From: Cylindrobasidium torrendii FP15055 ss-10
Lineage: Eukaryota; Basidiomycota; Agaricomycetes; Agaricales; Physalacriaceae
Length of the DNA: 64,000 nucleotides
Assembly: GCA_000934385.1 (NCBI GenBank)
Contig: KN880554.1
Span: 1 to 64,000, forward strand
Reading direction: 5' to 3'
Part shown: in pieces, positions 12,240 to 24,129 of the stretch
How positions within the stretch are numbered: position 1 is the stretch's first letter
Layout: each line of letters begins with the position of its first letter
Translations under genes and position numbers: made by a program
The notes under the pieces: model-generated
The model's input: the letters and a program-made list of their open reading frames with translations, nothing else
Told to the model about the DNA's origin: nothing
Database searches by the model: none

Positions 12240-13626
12240 CTATGCCCGTAAAACACTTTCCGTACTTCGATGCGCCTCTAAATGGACGGCGACTTGGTTG
12301 GTCTCGGGCCACTGACTTCCCATCGGCTGATGGCTCCCTTGGGACGCCTTACCGCGTTCTCGTAATTCAGTACTATCTGTCCCATCCGTCTCCTTTCCTA
12401 CCTCATAGTGTACGCTCGAAAGATCAGACGCTGTACTGTTCAACCACCCCGAATGCGTTGGCGGCCGTGCAGGGTTCGTCTCGAACTGCATCGTCGTATG
12501 CTCTGGCCCAGTTTTCGCTGGGAAGCACTTATTCCAGAGGTTATGGATCGCGGCGGCGAGGACGGCGAAGTTGCATATTATCACTGAGACGGACATCTGG
12601 AAATGGGGAACATGCTAGTGAGCTGGTGATGGAACCACAACAGTGAATGAACTGACTTCGACGTTGCTAACAACAATAGATATTTGCGTTCCTTGCAAGA
12701 GATATACGGCGTGTACGATAGAGACGATGGTGGTCAGGCCACCAACACCAAAAGATACGGTCAACCTCAGCTTCTGCGCCTTAGCCTTTTCAGATTGCAG
12801 ATACCGGAGCAGAAGCAAGGGAACGATGACTAGGATCACGTCCGCAAATACATCAGCTGCAAGGAGTCAGTCGTGGGAAAGGTCCGAGAAAGGTGAGTTT
12901 GGATCTCACTGGTAACTTGGGTTATTGCTACGCTCCTCCCCAAGACGCACTGCGGGAGAAGGTCGCTCTTCCAATGATTGTGCCGGTTTTGAGGTTCGCA
13001 CACCCAGAATACTTGGGCGACGAGGATAAGGAGAGCGATGACAAAGAGGGCAGCAGTGATGTATAGACGCCGCTGATACGAGCCTAGGCGAATGATGTTC
13101 ACCATAATAGACAGTCTGGAAATCCTGTGTATCCAGATAAGCAGTCATACCAGGTCAACCGCAGAGAAAGACCCACCATATTGTCACGTCGAATGTCACA
13201 GCAAAGATGTAGTACAGTGCGACGCGGGAGGTCTGGGGCACCGTACTATGTTCTGCAAAATGTTGGCAAATGTGAGAACAGCGAAGGCGAAGTGCCTTAC
13301 CATCAATTTTGTAGTAGAGAGCGCCTGCTACAGCGGTGATGATGAGACTAGCGAGGCCAGCAACAGCTAGTGCATCGTCCAGTCCGAAGCGCCGAAAGCG
13401 GGCGACGACGCGAGCTACAGTCGTACATGCTGCAATTGTCATTCCGACTGCTGCAGACACTAAGAGCTGTATCAGCCGGACGTGTGATAGGCAAGGAGGG
13501 GAAATCCTGAGCGCTGAGCAGTCGCGTTCTGTCTGCATTGTACGCACCGAATATTTTACGATGCATCTCATCGTCAACAGCAGAACTTGTAGCTCGAGAA
13601 AAGGAGTGTAGTTGTGAGGGTTGCAT
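12240..13626 (-). CDS. Fungal rhodopsin-domain integral membrane protein (7 TM)
   Basis: Six exons give 361 residues: 13626-13548, 13459-13301, 13252-13177, 13124-12910, 12856-12657 and 12596-12240. After a short N-terminus the order is typical of the fungal rhodopsin-domain family (related to Pth11-type receptors): IFVSAAVGMTIAA, RRFGLDDALAVAG, ALYYIFAVTFDVTIW, ISRLSIMVNIIRLG, FVIALLILVAQVFWVCE, QCVLGRSVAITQ, TDVFADVILVIVPLLLL, VGGLTTIVSIVHAVYLL and MSVSVIICNFAVLAAAI, then a hydrophilic tail of about 90 residues. Seven hydrophobic segments fit a plasma-membrane protein. There is no retinal-binding motif of microbial opsins, so light sensing is not implied. The ligand and partner are unknown. 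Confidence 0.82.
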
Positions 13627-14288
13627 ACTGGTTGCCAGTGAAAGCGGATTGATAGGGACGTAGTGGCTACCACATGGAGGTTAAGAAGGAAAAAATAAAG
13701 CAACTGTATCGGAGAGATGACTTACACTCGGAAGACCATGTGCAGTACTGCCCAGGCGTCCTCTGTGCTTCTTCAATCACCGAGTACTCACTACTCCGCC
13801 CTAGCCGGCTGGACCTGACGCTTCTGCAAAAGTTGGCCCTCCTATTAAAGATGGAAGATGGTGAGAGGGAAAGAAGTGCTCCTGAAAATATGGTGCAATT
13901 CACAGGAACGTATTTCCCCCTTCTGATAAACGTCGCTGACAACAAGGGTTGGGAGGGCACGACTACTGAGAGAAAGTAACTCATCGAGCTTGGGTCACGA
14001 CGGTCTTTGTTCAAGCTTGGGTGGGATTGGAGTTCAGCCGCATTGTGATTAGATAATGATTTGCTCTGAAACAGGACATATCAATACCCCATCCTAAGAC
14101 TTACGCCGTTATATATATCGAGGTACACTTTGCTCACCGTGTTCATTCAAGATTTCTCCAGCCTCTACGGCATCTGGATTAAATTTTGGTCCCATTCCAA
14201 AAGCAAATACATAAATCTATAGTACAGCAGGAAACTCGACAATGATATAAATACAGCGTGAGCAGATCCAAACCCCAAGCTCGCTTCA
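13627..14288. other. Intergenic region upstream of the membrane-protein gene
   Basis: Upstream of the rhodopsin-domain gene and downstream of SEC6. A plus-strand open frame at 13674-13979 has no recognisable motif and is probably chance. Nothing else is supported. Confidence 0.45.
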
Positions 14289-16633
14289 TCATGACCGATT
14301 CAAGAACCGGGAGAACGAGCTCTGCACCATCACCCGCTTCATTATTGTCGGCTCTTCTGGTTCTTGAACTTCCTTCGCCTTGCCCTTCACACTCTCCATA
14401 ACCTCGCTCACAGCCGTTCTATCAAAGTCGCTCCGTGCCTTTAGTAACGATTCGACAAACGCAACATTCGGCCCATGAATCTTTGCGAATTCCCAATACG
14501 ACATGAACAGCAGGTCCTGTGATGCATCGAGCATAGCCAGAATGAGCTCCAGCACCTTGAACGCCGCTTCGACTTCGGCACCATTCTTCAGCGTCGAGAA
14601 GAACTTGTAGGCTTCGCCCATGTCGTCCGATATCTGCTCCGGAGCCTCAGGCATGCGCAGCTTTGGTGCATTCGCCAATGCGTTGAGGTAGCCAAGTAGC
14701 CAAGTGTGGATAAGATCCTCAACAAGTACTTCGAGAAGGGATGGGTTAAGGAAGGATTGATAGTCCGTCATGTAGTCGCGCATCGTCTCTATAATCTGCC
14801 GCATGATTCCGTCGTACCATTGTGGCTGGAACAAATTCTTCGTCGCTGGCTTGAGGTCGTTGAAAATGACATCAATGAGCGTCTGTGTACACTTCTTCGC
14901 AACGTCGAGATAGCCGTCGATAGCTTCGTTCAGGCGCTCTGCAATCGGGACGCGATATTTCTCGCTGACCGCACCTTCTAGACGACCTAGCAGTGTTTCT
15001 GTGTAATCCGCTGACTTGATCTGGTCGTTCCCTAGTGCAATAAGATACTCCACAAGACCGGCTGCGACTTCCTCTGGTTTCTCAACCTGTTTCTTGTATT
15101 CCGCCTCGATGATCTTGGACCACCGAGCCTGCATTGACCGCAAGACACGGGCCACTTCGTGAACGACACGCGATAGAATAGAGCCCTGGCCACTGTCCAT
15201 GGCAAGGTCTACTTGCTGGTTGACCATTTGGAAGAGAACGGGTGCACCACCCTGTGGGATATAGAGCCCATCCGCATCGACCTCAGGTGGTTCAGCGCGT
15301 GTTGTGAACTCGTCGATTTCAGTCTTGATGAGATTCGACGACCATTCGTCTAATTTCTTGATGATCACGCTCACGTAGTCCTCGATGAGCGCTTGTTCTT
15401 TTCCATCGAGGAGTGGTGGCTCGAGTAGCTCGGGGCGGACGCCGAGCTCTTTCATGTCAGATTTGTAGCCCTTGAGCCATTCGAAGAGAGTGAGGAGGAC
15501 GTTGGCACCAGGTTCAGATGCTACGATTTCTTTCAGGGTGTTGTTCAGAGATTTGTGGTACGCCTTGATATAATGGCCTTCAATGTCGTAGTCCGGAGGG
15601 AAGCAGGGTACAATGTCGCCTTGAACGCGGATGATATCTTGGTACATCCACTGAATGGAGTCCAGGAAGCCAACAGGGTCAGCCTTGTTGTCCTCGTACG
15701 CTGCCTGGAACTTGCGGCCAACGGAGTCGGTGATGGCGCGCATGACTTTGGAGCGGTAGTGCTTAATGACACGGGCGTTTGCTTGCATCGACTTGAATTT
15801 TGAGGCAGCGTCCATCTTCGCAGCCTTCTTGACGAGCCGGATGGCTATAGCCTGACCACCCGTTTAGCGTGGCATTTTATTGTGATGCACTGGAACACAG
15901 ACCTTCTCGTCCTCACGTCCCTCAATCTCCACAATTTTCAGCAGGCGCACGATGACATCCGGATGGCCCTTGCGAACGATGTCGATGAGATGTTCCGCAA
16001 GTTCGACAATATATTCATCGAATTGTTCAATAACCGCATTCAGCTGCTCGAACCATCGGTTGAGGAGGCTACGGGAGCTTGAAGATGCCTTCTTAGCCTG
16101 GTGCATGGTCTGATTGCGGAATTCTTCCAATTGATTGAGCAGGTAGTGGATGACAAGGAGGTTGGGCGCGGGGCCAACAATGTCGGCACGGTCTGCTTGA
16201 AGCATGTCCTCGATATTGGCAACTTTGGAATTCATCTCGAGCAGGTTATTCACCATGTCCTCCGTTTGCTCGAAATTCCTGTGAACCATGGAGACCTGCG
16301 GATTGTTAGCGTAAATTGGTACTTGGAAGGTTGGGCACGCACTCTGCTGATCTGGTCGAACGTTGAAACCCTGTTCTGTGGGTCTGTGCACTCGTTGTCG
16401 ACGAGAACCATCTCATCCTTGATAGCCTGGACGTTCTTTCGAGTACCCATGAGTTTACGAAGGCCTTCACGCGTGGCCAGCAGTTGTTCCTTCACACCAG
16501 ACTTGAGCCGCGCATCTATCGACGCCTTTTCCTTCTCCAGTTTCTTGCGGTAAGCTGATACTTTAACGAGGTCGTCCGGGGATTGCAGGTATTCGCCAAT
16601 CGACTGCGCAGCCGACACAGGCGCGGCCGACAT
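14289..16633 (-). CDS. SEC6: Exocyst complex component Sec6
   Basis: Three exons (16633-16343, 16295-15903, 15851-14289) give 748 residues, the usual Sec6 length. Sec6 is a core exocyst subunit that tethers secretory vesicles to the plasma membrane and contacts SNAREs. The N-terminus (YLQSPDDLVKV, KEKASIDARLKSGVKEQL) and the helical coiled-coil stretch match Sec6. The C-terminal helical bundles (YMTDYQSFLNPSLLEVLVE, LDASQDLLFMSYWEFAKIHG) are highly characteristic. All splice junctions are phase 0. It is head-to-head with COQ6, the two ATGs being 109 bp apart. Confidence 0.93.
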
Positions 16634-16742
16634 CGTGGAACGGAGGCGAGAAGCGTGGGCCTCATCGCCTCTTCCGTGCGATCGTGAACAGTGCTTGCAG
16701 CCGAAGCCGAAATGGCCAATAGGCTCCGATTTCACTTTCTCA
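16634..16742. promoter_or_regulatory. Short divergent promoter SEC6 / COQ6
   Basis: Only 109 bp separate the start codons of SEC6 (minus) and COQ6 (plus). Both core promoters and 5' leaders must therefore overlap here or reach into the neighbouring coding sequence. No TATA box is evident. Confidence 0.5.
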
Positions 16743-18449
16743 ATGTTACGTTCATCATCATGTCGAGCCATTCTGCGACGGCAAAGTCGGCCGTTTCTTG
16801 CAAGAACACTTGCCACGGCGCATCCAGAGGAATATGATGTAGTCGTCGTGGGTGGTGGACCGGCAGGTCTGGCGTTGACCAGTGCTCTCGGTACGCGACA
16901 GGCAATTGAGTAGCTACCAAATCTCACAGCTCGATACGCAGCCTCTCAGCAAGTAACGCGAGAGAATCTCAAGATTGCCCTTGTCGAAGGCTCGGACTTG
17001 TCCAAGGTCATGGACTGGTCGCTGCCGCCGACGCAGTTCAGCAATCGCGTTAGTTCGCTCACCAACGCGTCGCAGCTCTTTCTTGAAGGTGTGTAATAAC
17101 CGTTCCTCCGACATTCTTTAACCCCCGCTAGATATTGGCGCATGGGAGCACGTCGATGCATCTCGGACAGGTGTGATGAAGAACATCGAAGTGCGCCATT
17201 GTCCGGGCTTGGGCTGGACCTTCTCCTCACTGAATTCTAGGTCTGGGATGGTGTTTCTGATGCCCGAATCAGTTTCGCCGCCGAAGACCTCCCCGAGGCC
17301 GAGGATTTCGAAGGAATGTCGCATTTGACAGAAAACTTGAATCTTCAACGCGGATTGCTCAAACACCTTTCTACATTCCCAAACATTCGGGTCCAGCACA
17401 AAAGCAAGGTAACTTCTATAGAAGAAAACAATGGCTGGCCACTGGTGAACTTGGACAACGGCGCTTCCGTTCGCGCGCGCCTGCTCGTCGGCGCGGATGG
17501 CTTCAATTCCCCCGTCCGCACATACTCCAAAATCAAACCGTTTGGATGGTCGTACGACACCCAAGGCATTGTGGCTACCTTGGAACATGCACCGATTCAG
17601 AACCAGACGGCGTACCAGCGTTTCCTCCCGACTGGACCCATTGCTTTCCTCCCCATCTCCGAGACCGCATCATCCATGGTCTGGTCGACAAAACCTCCAC
17701 TGGCAGCAGCCATCCTCGCGTCCGAGCCTTCCGTCCTCGTCCAAATGATCAACGCTGCTTTCCGCTTGCCCCATGTCTCGATGTCATACCTGCATAAACG
17801 CATTCTCGAAGGCGCAGAATCCAAGCAACTCCTCAGTGCAGCCCAAATCCAGGACGAAATTGCCTTCAGGGAAGCCGCCCACAACATTGACGCTACCTCC
17901 GCCCTGTCCTCCACACGCTCAGAGGCTGGGATACCACCAGAAGGCGCCGAGTTCCTCCCACCGTTGATTCGCAGCGTTCAAGCCGGCACACCTGCCTCAT
18001 TCCCTCTGCGGTTCAATCATACCGAAAGCTATCTGGGCAACCGTACAGTGCTCCTCGGCGATGCCGCCCATACCGTCCACCCCCTCGCAGGACAAGGCTT
18101 GAACCTCGGACTGGCTGACGCCGACTGCCTTGCACAAGTCATCGCTCGTGCTGTCGAGAATGGCGCAGACATTGGTTCGCCCACTGCTCTGCAGCCGTAC
18201 GCACAGGAGCGATACATGGAGAACCACAAGATGATGGCTGTCTTTGACAAGTTGCATAAGCTGTATTCGACGGACAACCAGGCGGTCGTGGCTTTGCGGT
18301 CGACGGGAGTGGAGGTGTTGAATGAGTTGGATACGGTCAAGGCAGCGTTGATGCTTAATGCGGGTGCGAGGAAGAAGACTAAGAATGGTGGTGGAAGCGA
18401 TTGGTTGAGCTTCATTGGTGCTGCGGCCATTTTCGACATGTTCTCGTAG
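16743..18449 (+). CDS. COQ6: Ubiquinone biosynthesis FAD monooxygenase Coq6
   Basis: Four exons (16743-16890, 16930-17088, 17132-17190, 17241-18449) give 524 residues. Coq6 hydroxylates C5 of the benzene ring during coenzyme Q synthesis on the matrix face of the inner mitochondrial membrane. The N-terminus MLRSSSCRAILRRQSRP is Arg/Ser-rich, like a mitochondrial presequence. The FAD-binding motif is VVVVGGGPAGLAL. The second flavin motif, LLVGADGFNSPVR, and the third, LLGDAAHTVHPLAGQGLNLG, are the UbiH/COQ6 signature. The end, SDWLSFIGAAAIFDMFS, is typical of fungal Coq6. It converges with the malate synthase gene, 176 bp between stops. Confidence 0.93.
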
Positions 18450-18625
18450 GGACCTGTCGCTGAGGCTATTACTTCTACTTACAGTAGTTTATCAACAAGC
18501 ATCGCACGGCTAATATGTAGGTCAAAAAAAGACGACTTCAATTTCGAATAATGCTGCGTGAAAAACTACTAAGTACAAATACAATGCAACGTTCCAAACA
18601 CTGTCCACTTTGCAGGGCTACCCTC

Positions 18626-20416
18626 CTACAACGCCGCCTTCAAGAACTTGGGTGCGACTCCATCCCTTGCCGCAAGATACGGCATCAGGTCGCTCGTCAA
18701 GAAATCACTCGGCCATTGCTGCCTGATCTGACTCTTCAGGTAATCCACCGCAATCTTCAGGTCACCATCCTTCACACCAGGCGCTAGTTTCTTGATGCCA
18801 GGCGCAAGCTCATCGGTCCACCTATCCAAAAGCGCAGTGGAAATGACCTCGCCTGTCTCCAACCTCGACGCATACCGCACCCACTGCCACAGCTGAACGC
18901 GCGTAATCTCAGCCGTCGCCGCATCCTCCATCAAATAGTTCAGCGGGATACAGCCATTTCCACCGACCCACGCCGCGGTGTACGCAAGTGCAGTCGAAAT
19001 GTTGGATCGCACACCCTCAGTCGTGATCTCTCCAGCAAAAGTCGAGTTAAGCAGGTCCGCCGCTGCGACCCTGACTTCTTCGCGCCGGACATGGTACTGG
19101 TTCGGACCCAGCATATGCTTGTTGAAGACCTCCATCGCAATCTTGTTGATGAGCGGGTGCGCGATCCAGGTGCCGTCGTGACCAGAAGTGACCTCTCGCA
19201 ACTTATCCGCGCGCACCTTCTCCATCGCAACCTCGTTCGCCTTTGCATCGTCCTTGATAGGAATCTGCGCAGACATGCCACCCATTGCTGCGACTTTCCG
19301 CCTGCGAAAAAAAAAGTCCGTTAGGTCCGAATACCAGCGAGGTTGTGGGTCCACTTACTTGTGGCAGGTCTGGATCAATAGACGCACATAGGCATCCATA
19401 AAGGGCACGGTCATGGTCACGTCCTTGCGGTCGGGAAGGACAGCTGTCCGGTCGGCACGACGCTTCTTGATGAACGAGAAAATGTAGTCCCAGCGACCAC
19501 AGTTGAGGCCAGAGGAATGGTTGCGCAACTCGAACAGGATTTCCTCCATCTGGAACCCAGCAGGAAGAGTCTCGATAAGAACTGTCCCACGGATAGTGTT
19601 GACGGGAATGCCGATGAAAGATTGGGAGAAAAGGAAGACGTCGTTCCAGAGGCGGGCCTCAAGGTAGTGCTCCATTTTGGGGAGGTAGAAATAGGGTCCT
19701 GAGCCCCGAGCTACAAGCTCCTTGGCATTGTGGAAGAAGTACATGGCAAAGTCGAACAGGGATCCCGACACGGGTGTGTTGTCCACAGTGATGCGGGGTT
19801 CATCGAGATGCCAGCCACGGGGACTGAGAACAAGTCAATCAAGCGTACAATGAAGGAAGATAGAAAAAACGTACCGTACGATGAGGGTCGCTGGTTTGTC
19901 AGTCAGTTTGTAAGACTTGCCATTCGACTCAAAGTCGATCTGGCGACGGACAGCGTCGTGCAAGTTGAGTTGTCCGTTGAGCATGTTGGCAAACGTGGGT
20001 GAGCTCGAATCTATCAGAGTTCCGTCAGGTGAGGTTCATTTGAGTGAGTGTGGGGTAAGTGACGACATGCCTTCAAAGTCTGCCATGAACGTCTTTGCGC
20101 CGCTGTTGAGCGCGTTGATGACCATCTTGCGGTCGGTGGGGCCAGTGATTTCGACGCGGCGGTCCTCGAGGCCGGGAGCGGGAGGCGCACAGTGCCATGA
20201 CGGTTCGGCGCGGATGTGGGCAGTTTCTGGTGGGAAGTCGAGCGGAACACCAGAGTCAAACTTGCGCTGGGCATCCTGGCGGGCATTGAGCAGCGACTGG
20301 CGGGTGCCCTCGAAGGTGCGGTGGACGGCGGCGAGGAAGGTGAGAGCGTCGTCTGTGAGGATAGTTGCCTGGGCCTTTGCGTCGGCGGTGGAATGGATAG
20401 TGACGCCTGCGACCAT
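18626..20416 (-). CDS. Malate synthase
   Basis: Four exons (20416-20071, 20010-19875, 19823-19359, 19301-18626) give 540 residues, the normal length. It condenses glyoxylate and acetyl-CoA to malate in the glyoxylate cycle, needed for growth on C2 compounds and fatty acids. Family blocks visible are [31 protein letters not shown], the catalytic region [51 protein letters not shown] and [11 protein letters not shown]. Intron 1 (20070-20011) has a GC donor; no GT donor keeps the frame. The protein ends KFLKAAL, with no SKL-type PTS1, whereas many fungal malate synthases end in SKL. Confidence 0.95.
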
Positions 20417-20827
20417 GGTGGATGTGAGATGGGTAAGAATGAGAGAAATGAGCTAGGGAAACAGGTCTTATAAGGCATTTGCACGGCTCCCCGTGACGTC
20501 CGTTCGGTCCAAAGGATCCATGAGCGAGTCGCAGAGCGGATTTCACATGTGCCGATCCACCCAAATCAGAAGCCGTGTGTGATGAACACGGTTCTCAAAG
20601 GCGGCGTTTGCAGTGGCGAGCAGCTGGCCACCAAATGAGCCGGCTCACTGGTGGGTAAATACGCCTCAGGCGAACGGTCACGCTCCCCCGCGCGGGTGTT
20701 CCGTTTGCATTTCGAAGGAAGCGCAGATCTAATATTTCGTATACAACACCGATCCAAAATGTGAACTATGATGTCTTGCTCTTCTCTGCCGTTTCCTCCG
20801 CATTTGTGTCCGGACGTTCACCTAGAA
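20417..20827. other. Upstream region of malate synthase
   Basis: Intergenic sequence between malate synthase and GET1, which share a strand. No gene, repeat or clear regulatory site was recognised. Confidence 0.4.
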
Positions 20828-21553
20828 TTACCGGTCAATGGATTGCGGGGTAACAAATGCCGAACGCTGCATACTGGCAAACTCCTTCACCATCCGTTCG
20901 CCCACTTTGATGACCCGCCTGCACGCCATCTGCCACATCCCGACGCTCACAGCGCCTGCATACAGTGTAAGAATGACATGAAAAGACCATGGCTGCCACG
21001 CACCCTTGGGAGCAAACGGAAGTGCAAATGTCCACTGTAATGGCCCAAACCACCCAGGCGGAAGATAGAACACAGCCGACTTGCGATACCACCAGGTCAC
21101 AACAAACTGCACACCTGTTGTCGATACCCAAAGCGCCGTATTGAATTTCATCGAGAAAGCAGATTTGACCGTCGAGATTTCAGAGTCTGTTCCCTCCATT
21201 GAGTACTTCTCCCCAAAGTTGTATATCTTGAGCACGCACTCAGTTTCTCCAGATCCGACAATCCCTTGTCCACCGTTCGGCGCAGCTTTGCCCATTTCGC
21301 AAACTGGTCTTGCGCACTCGTTTTCAAAAGTTCAGCCTTGTTGTTCAGAATCTCCGTCTTCAACTCTCGCTGTTTTGCTGCATTCTGGGGATAGAAGATC
21401 CTGAGGTAAAGAGAGTAGAACTGCCGACGTGGTCAGCGCGTGTCGGGCAAGTTGCAGTACACGGCGCACGATTTCGAGTAGAACAGTCTTTCCAACCCAT
21501 GAGATAAGCTCCGTGGTAAACACCAGCGCGAAAATGAGAATAATGAGCGACAT
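20828..21553 (-). CDS. GET1: Get1 (WRB/CHD5 family), receptor for tail-anchored protein insertion
   Basis: Three exons (21553-21470, 21420-21240, 21186-20828) give 207 residues. Get1 and Get2 form the ER receptor that accepts tail-anchored proteins from Get3. An N-terminal membrane helix ([20 protein letters not shown]) is followed by [20 protein letters not shown] cytosolic coiled coil comes next ([40 protein letters not shown]), which in the family binds Get3. Two C-terminal hydrophobic segments follow ([40 protein letters not shown]). The region [20 protein letters not shown] is a family hallmark. Confidence 0.92.
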
Positions 21554-21721
21554 GGCCGCTATAGCAGGAACGCGTCAATGCGTTCTTGCCGCCGGCTCGA
21601 TCATTCGGGGAAATCCGACACCGCCACAAATTGTGCTTGCTTCAGCACACTTTGCAAAGTTCGGCAAGCCCAACTTTTTTGTAATTTATCATTTCGTTAG
21701 CGGCTATCTAGGCCATCACAT

Positions 21722-23427
21722 TCATTGGGGTGTCCCCCAGTACACATGCATCGTAGTCAAAACAACTATCGACGCGCTCACCAGAAGTGAGCAGAACGTC
21801 CACCCCGTTCGTCTCTGCACAGGTAAGGCCGGACTAGAGCTCAAAGAAAGCTCCTCATATCCCTTTACGACAACATCCATTGCATCCCACCACCGCATCT
21901 TTGCCGCCTTGACCCTCGCACGTTGACCCATCGCTGTCCTCAATGCCCTATCACATATCAAACTCTCCAGCAACGCAGCATAGCCCACAGCATACCGCCT
22001 CAAATTCTCCCCACTCATCTCCCTCCTAAACACACCCAGCCCGGGAATCTCAGCCTCCCCAAACACCGTTGACATTGAATCTCGAACAGACAACAACAGC
22101 CCGGTATACCCATCCTCGACGAGATCCGCCGTCCCCGGCGCACGCAGCCCAACAACAGGCAGCCCAGACGCCAGTGCCTCCAACACCACCTGCCCAAACG
22201 TCTCAGTGTACGACGGAAACGCGAACACCGATGCACTGGCGAACAGCGCCGCCAAGCGCGTCCCTTGGTGATGCCCCATGAACGCAGCATCCAGTCCAAA
22301 GCGTGCACACATCCGGGTGAGTTCTGCACGCGCGGGACCGTCGCCAACGAACACTAACTTGGATTTGGCGCGTACGGGCGCCGGGAGGAGGCGGTAGGCT
22401 TCAATAAGCAAGTGTAGGTTCTTCTCCCAGCTCAAACGGCCGACATACAGCACGATGGCTTTGCTTTCTATCTGGGTTTCCGATGTGATGGTGGCTGGAG
22501 GAGGAAGCGTGAGTTCAGGAAGCCCTTGCACGTCTGAGCATGCGTAGGGCGGCGGCGGGCTGAAATCCAGTGGCAAATTGGGACCCGTCGAAATAAGGTC
22601 GGCGACCTCGGCAGCAAGACTTGCAGGCTTCGGTGTGCATCCCCAGGTTGCGCGGAGGTTGTCGTCTCGTGCTGCAGGCTATGTGGTATCAGACATCGTT
22701 TACCGTCACTGCTCGGCACAAAGACAACGCACCGTAAAAAGATCAGTATCCACCCCTCGACTCCAAATCCTAACATTCTCAAATCCCTTGCCCTCCAACA
22801 TCCGTTTGGTACTTTTGCTTGGACAGTACACGATTTGGCAGCGGCGATGCAGCGCGCGCGTTAGTGCCCAAGCCACAGGCTCAAGAAATGGCAGTCCAAA
22901 CAGAGAGAGGTACGTTGGGATATTAGTGTGATATGAAGACACGCAAGGGACACCAGGGAGGTATCGCTGAACCAAAGGAAGCATCTGGGCACCAAACCAA
23001 ATAGGGTCGGCGAAATGGATAACATCAGGCTGGAACTCGAGGAGAGCCCGAATGAGGCGGGGTCGCGCAAAGTTTAGCTTCAGGCCAGGATAGTTGATGA
23101 GTGGGATGCCGAATGTCCCTATCACGGGGAAGCCAGCGTATTCAGTCTGCGAAAGATTGGTATTGAATGGCAAAGGTTGACGAGAGTGACCTACTATGCC
23201 GGTGTCGGGACCGCATATTATTGCTTGATGTCCTATAGAGCGAAGGTGGTCGAGCAGTAGAGCCAGGGTGCGCGTTACGCCGTCTATCTTGGGTAAGAAG
23301 TTCTCTGACAAAAAAGCGCATCGTTAGCACATTCGACCGGCGAGAGTGTACAGTATCACGCACCAGTGACCAAAGCAACTCGCAGCCTTTCCTTCTTCCC
23401 TTCGCATGATAACTCTGACTTGCTCAT
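21722..23427 (-). CDS. GT4-family glycosyltransferase with C-terminal membrane helix
   Basis: Three exons (23427-23364, 23304-22733, 22678-21722) give 530 residues. The fold is GT-B. The N-terminal acceptor domain starts RVALVTENFLPKIDGVTRTL and includes FQPDVIHFADPIW and PCVSSYHTNIPTYL. The C-terminal donor domain carries VLYVGRLSWEKNLHLLIEAY, KLVFVGDGPARAEL and the E-x7-E site FPSYTETFGQVVLEALASGL. The closest known types are SQD2- and MgtA-like transferases acting on lipids or mannosyl acceptors; the actual sugar and acceptor cannot be read from sequence. A C-terminal hydrophobic helix (WTFCSLLVSASIVVLTTMHV) predicts membrane attachment, unusual for bacterial GT4 homologues. Confidence 0.85.
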
Positions 23428-24129
23428 AGCTGCTAAGATAGGCGCTGGCAGCGTGAATCCTGTAGCTCAAATCCAAAGGGATTTCTTGAGAACGTTCATT
23501 TTGACCTCCTTAAGTACGCGCAGACTGGAAAGATAAGTCCTAGCCCGGATTCGCATTTCTGGGGAAAGGTATCGCCCATGTGCAAGTCTAGCAAGACATA
23601 AAAGCGCTATTGATGCAAACGTGCACTTCCCACCTGCGAACGTTGCTGGCGTTTTCCGAAAAGTGTACAAAATGCACAGCGAATAAAGTTAGGAATGGAG
23701 GCGTCCCGGATGCAAAGTGAAAGGCGTGAATCAGGCCAGGCCAGAGAAATGTATATGCAGTGCAGAGGAATCAGAACTCAGGTGATGGGAGGAAGTGAAC
23801 TCGAGCATGTGGGATCAGACGCGATCGAGACGCGCATACATGCTCCCACGCCTGTTGTGCCCAATGTCCAAAGGTGAATGGGTATGCAGAATATATGCGT
23901 CTATTGAATAAGTTGAAGAAAGACATACATACCCTAACAGTATGTACCGTACAGTATATACTGGGTATTGAGTAAGATTAGAATGTCCTAGTGCCGTTGG
24001 TACGCAATAAATAAGTAGCAAAGCAAAGGGGTATCAAAATAAAGCGGAAGCATGAGGATAGCAATACTTAAAGGCTACAATCAATAGTATCAGCGAGCAA
24101 CAGCCTTCCCAACCTTCTCTCCCCTCCTC
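23428..24129. other. Intergenic region upstream of the glycosyltransferase
   Basis: Only short open frames occur on either strand, none with recognisable motifs. The region holds the 5' flank of the GT4 gene and the 3' flank of the PPTase-like gene. Confidence 0.45.

Noticed and set aside
12643..13105. Plus-strand frames over the rhodopsin-domain gene
   Set aside because: The minus strand gives continuous transmembrane segments with consistent splice sites; the plus frames are shadows.
12240..13626. Microbial light-driven opsin
   Set aside because: The sequence matches the fungal rhodopsin-domain membrane family but lacks the retinal Schiff-base Lys motif of true opsins.
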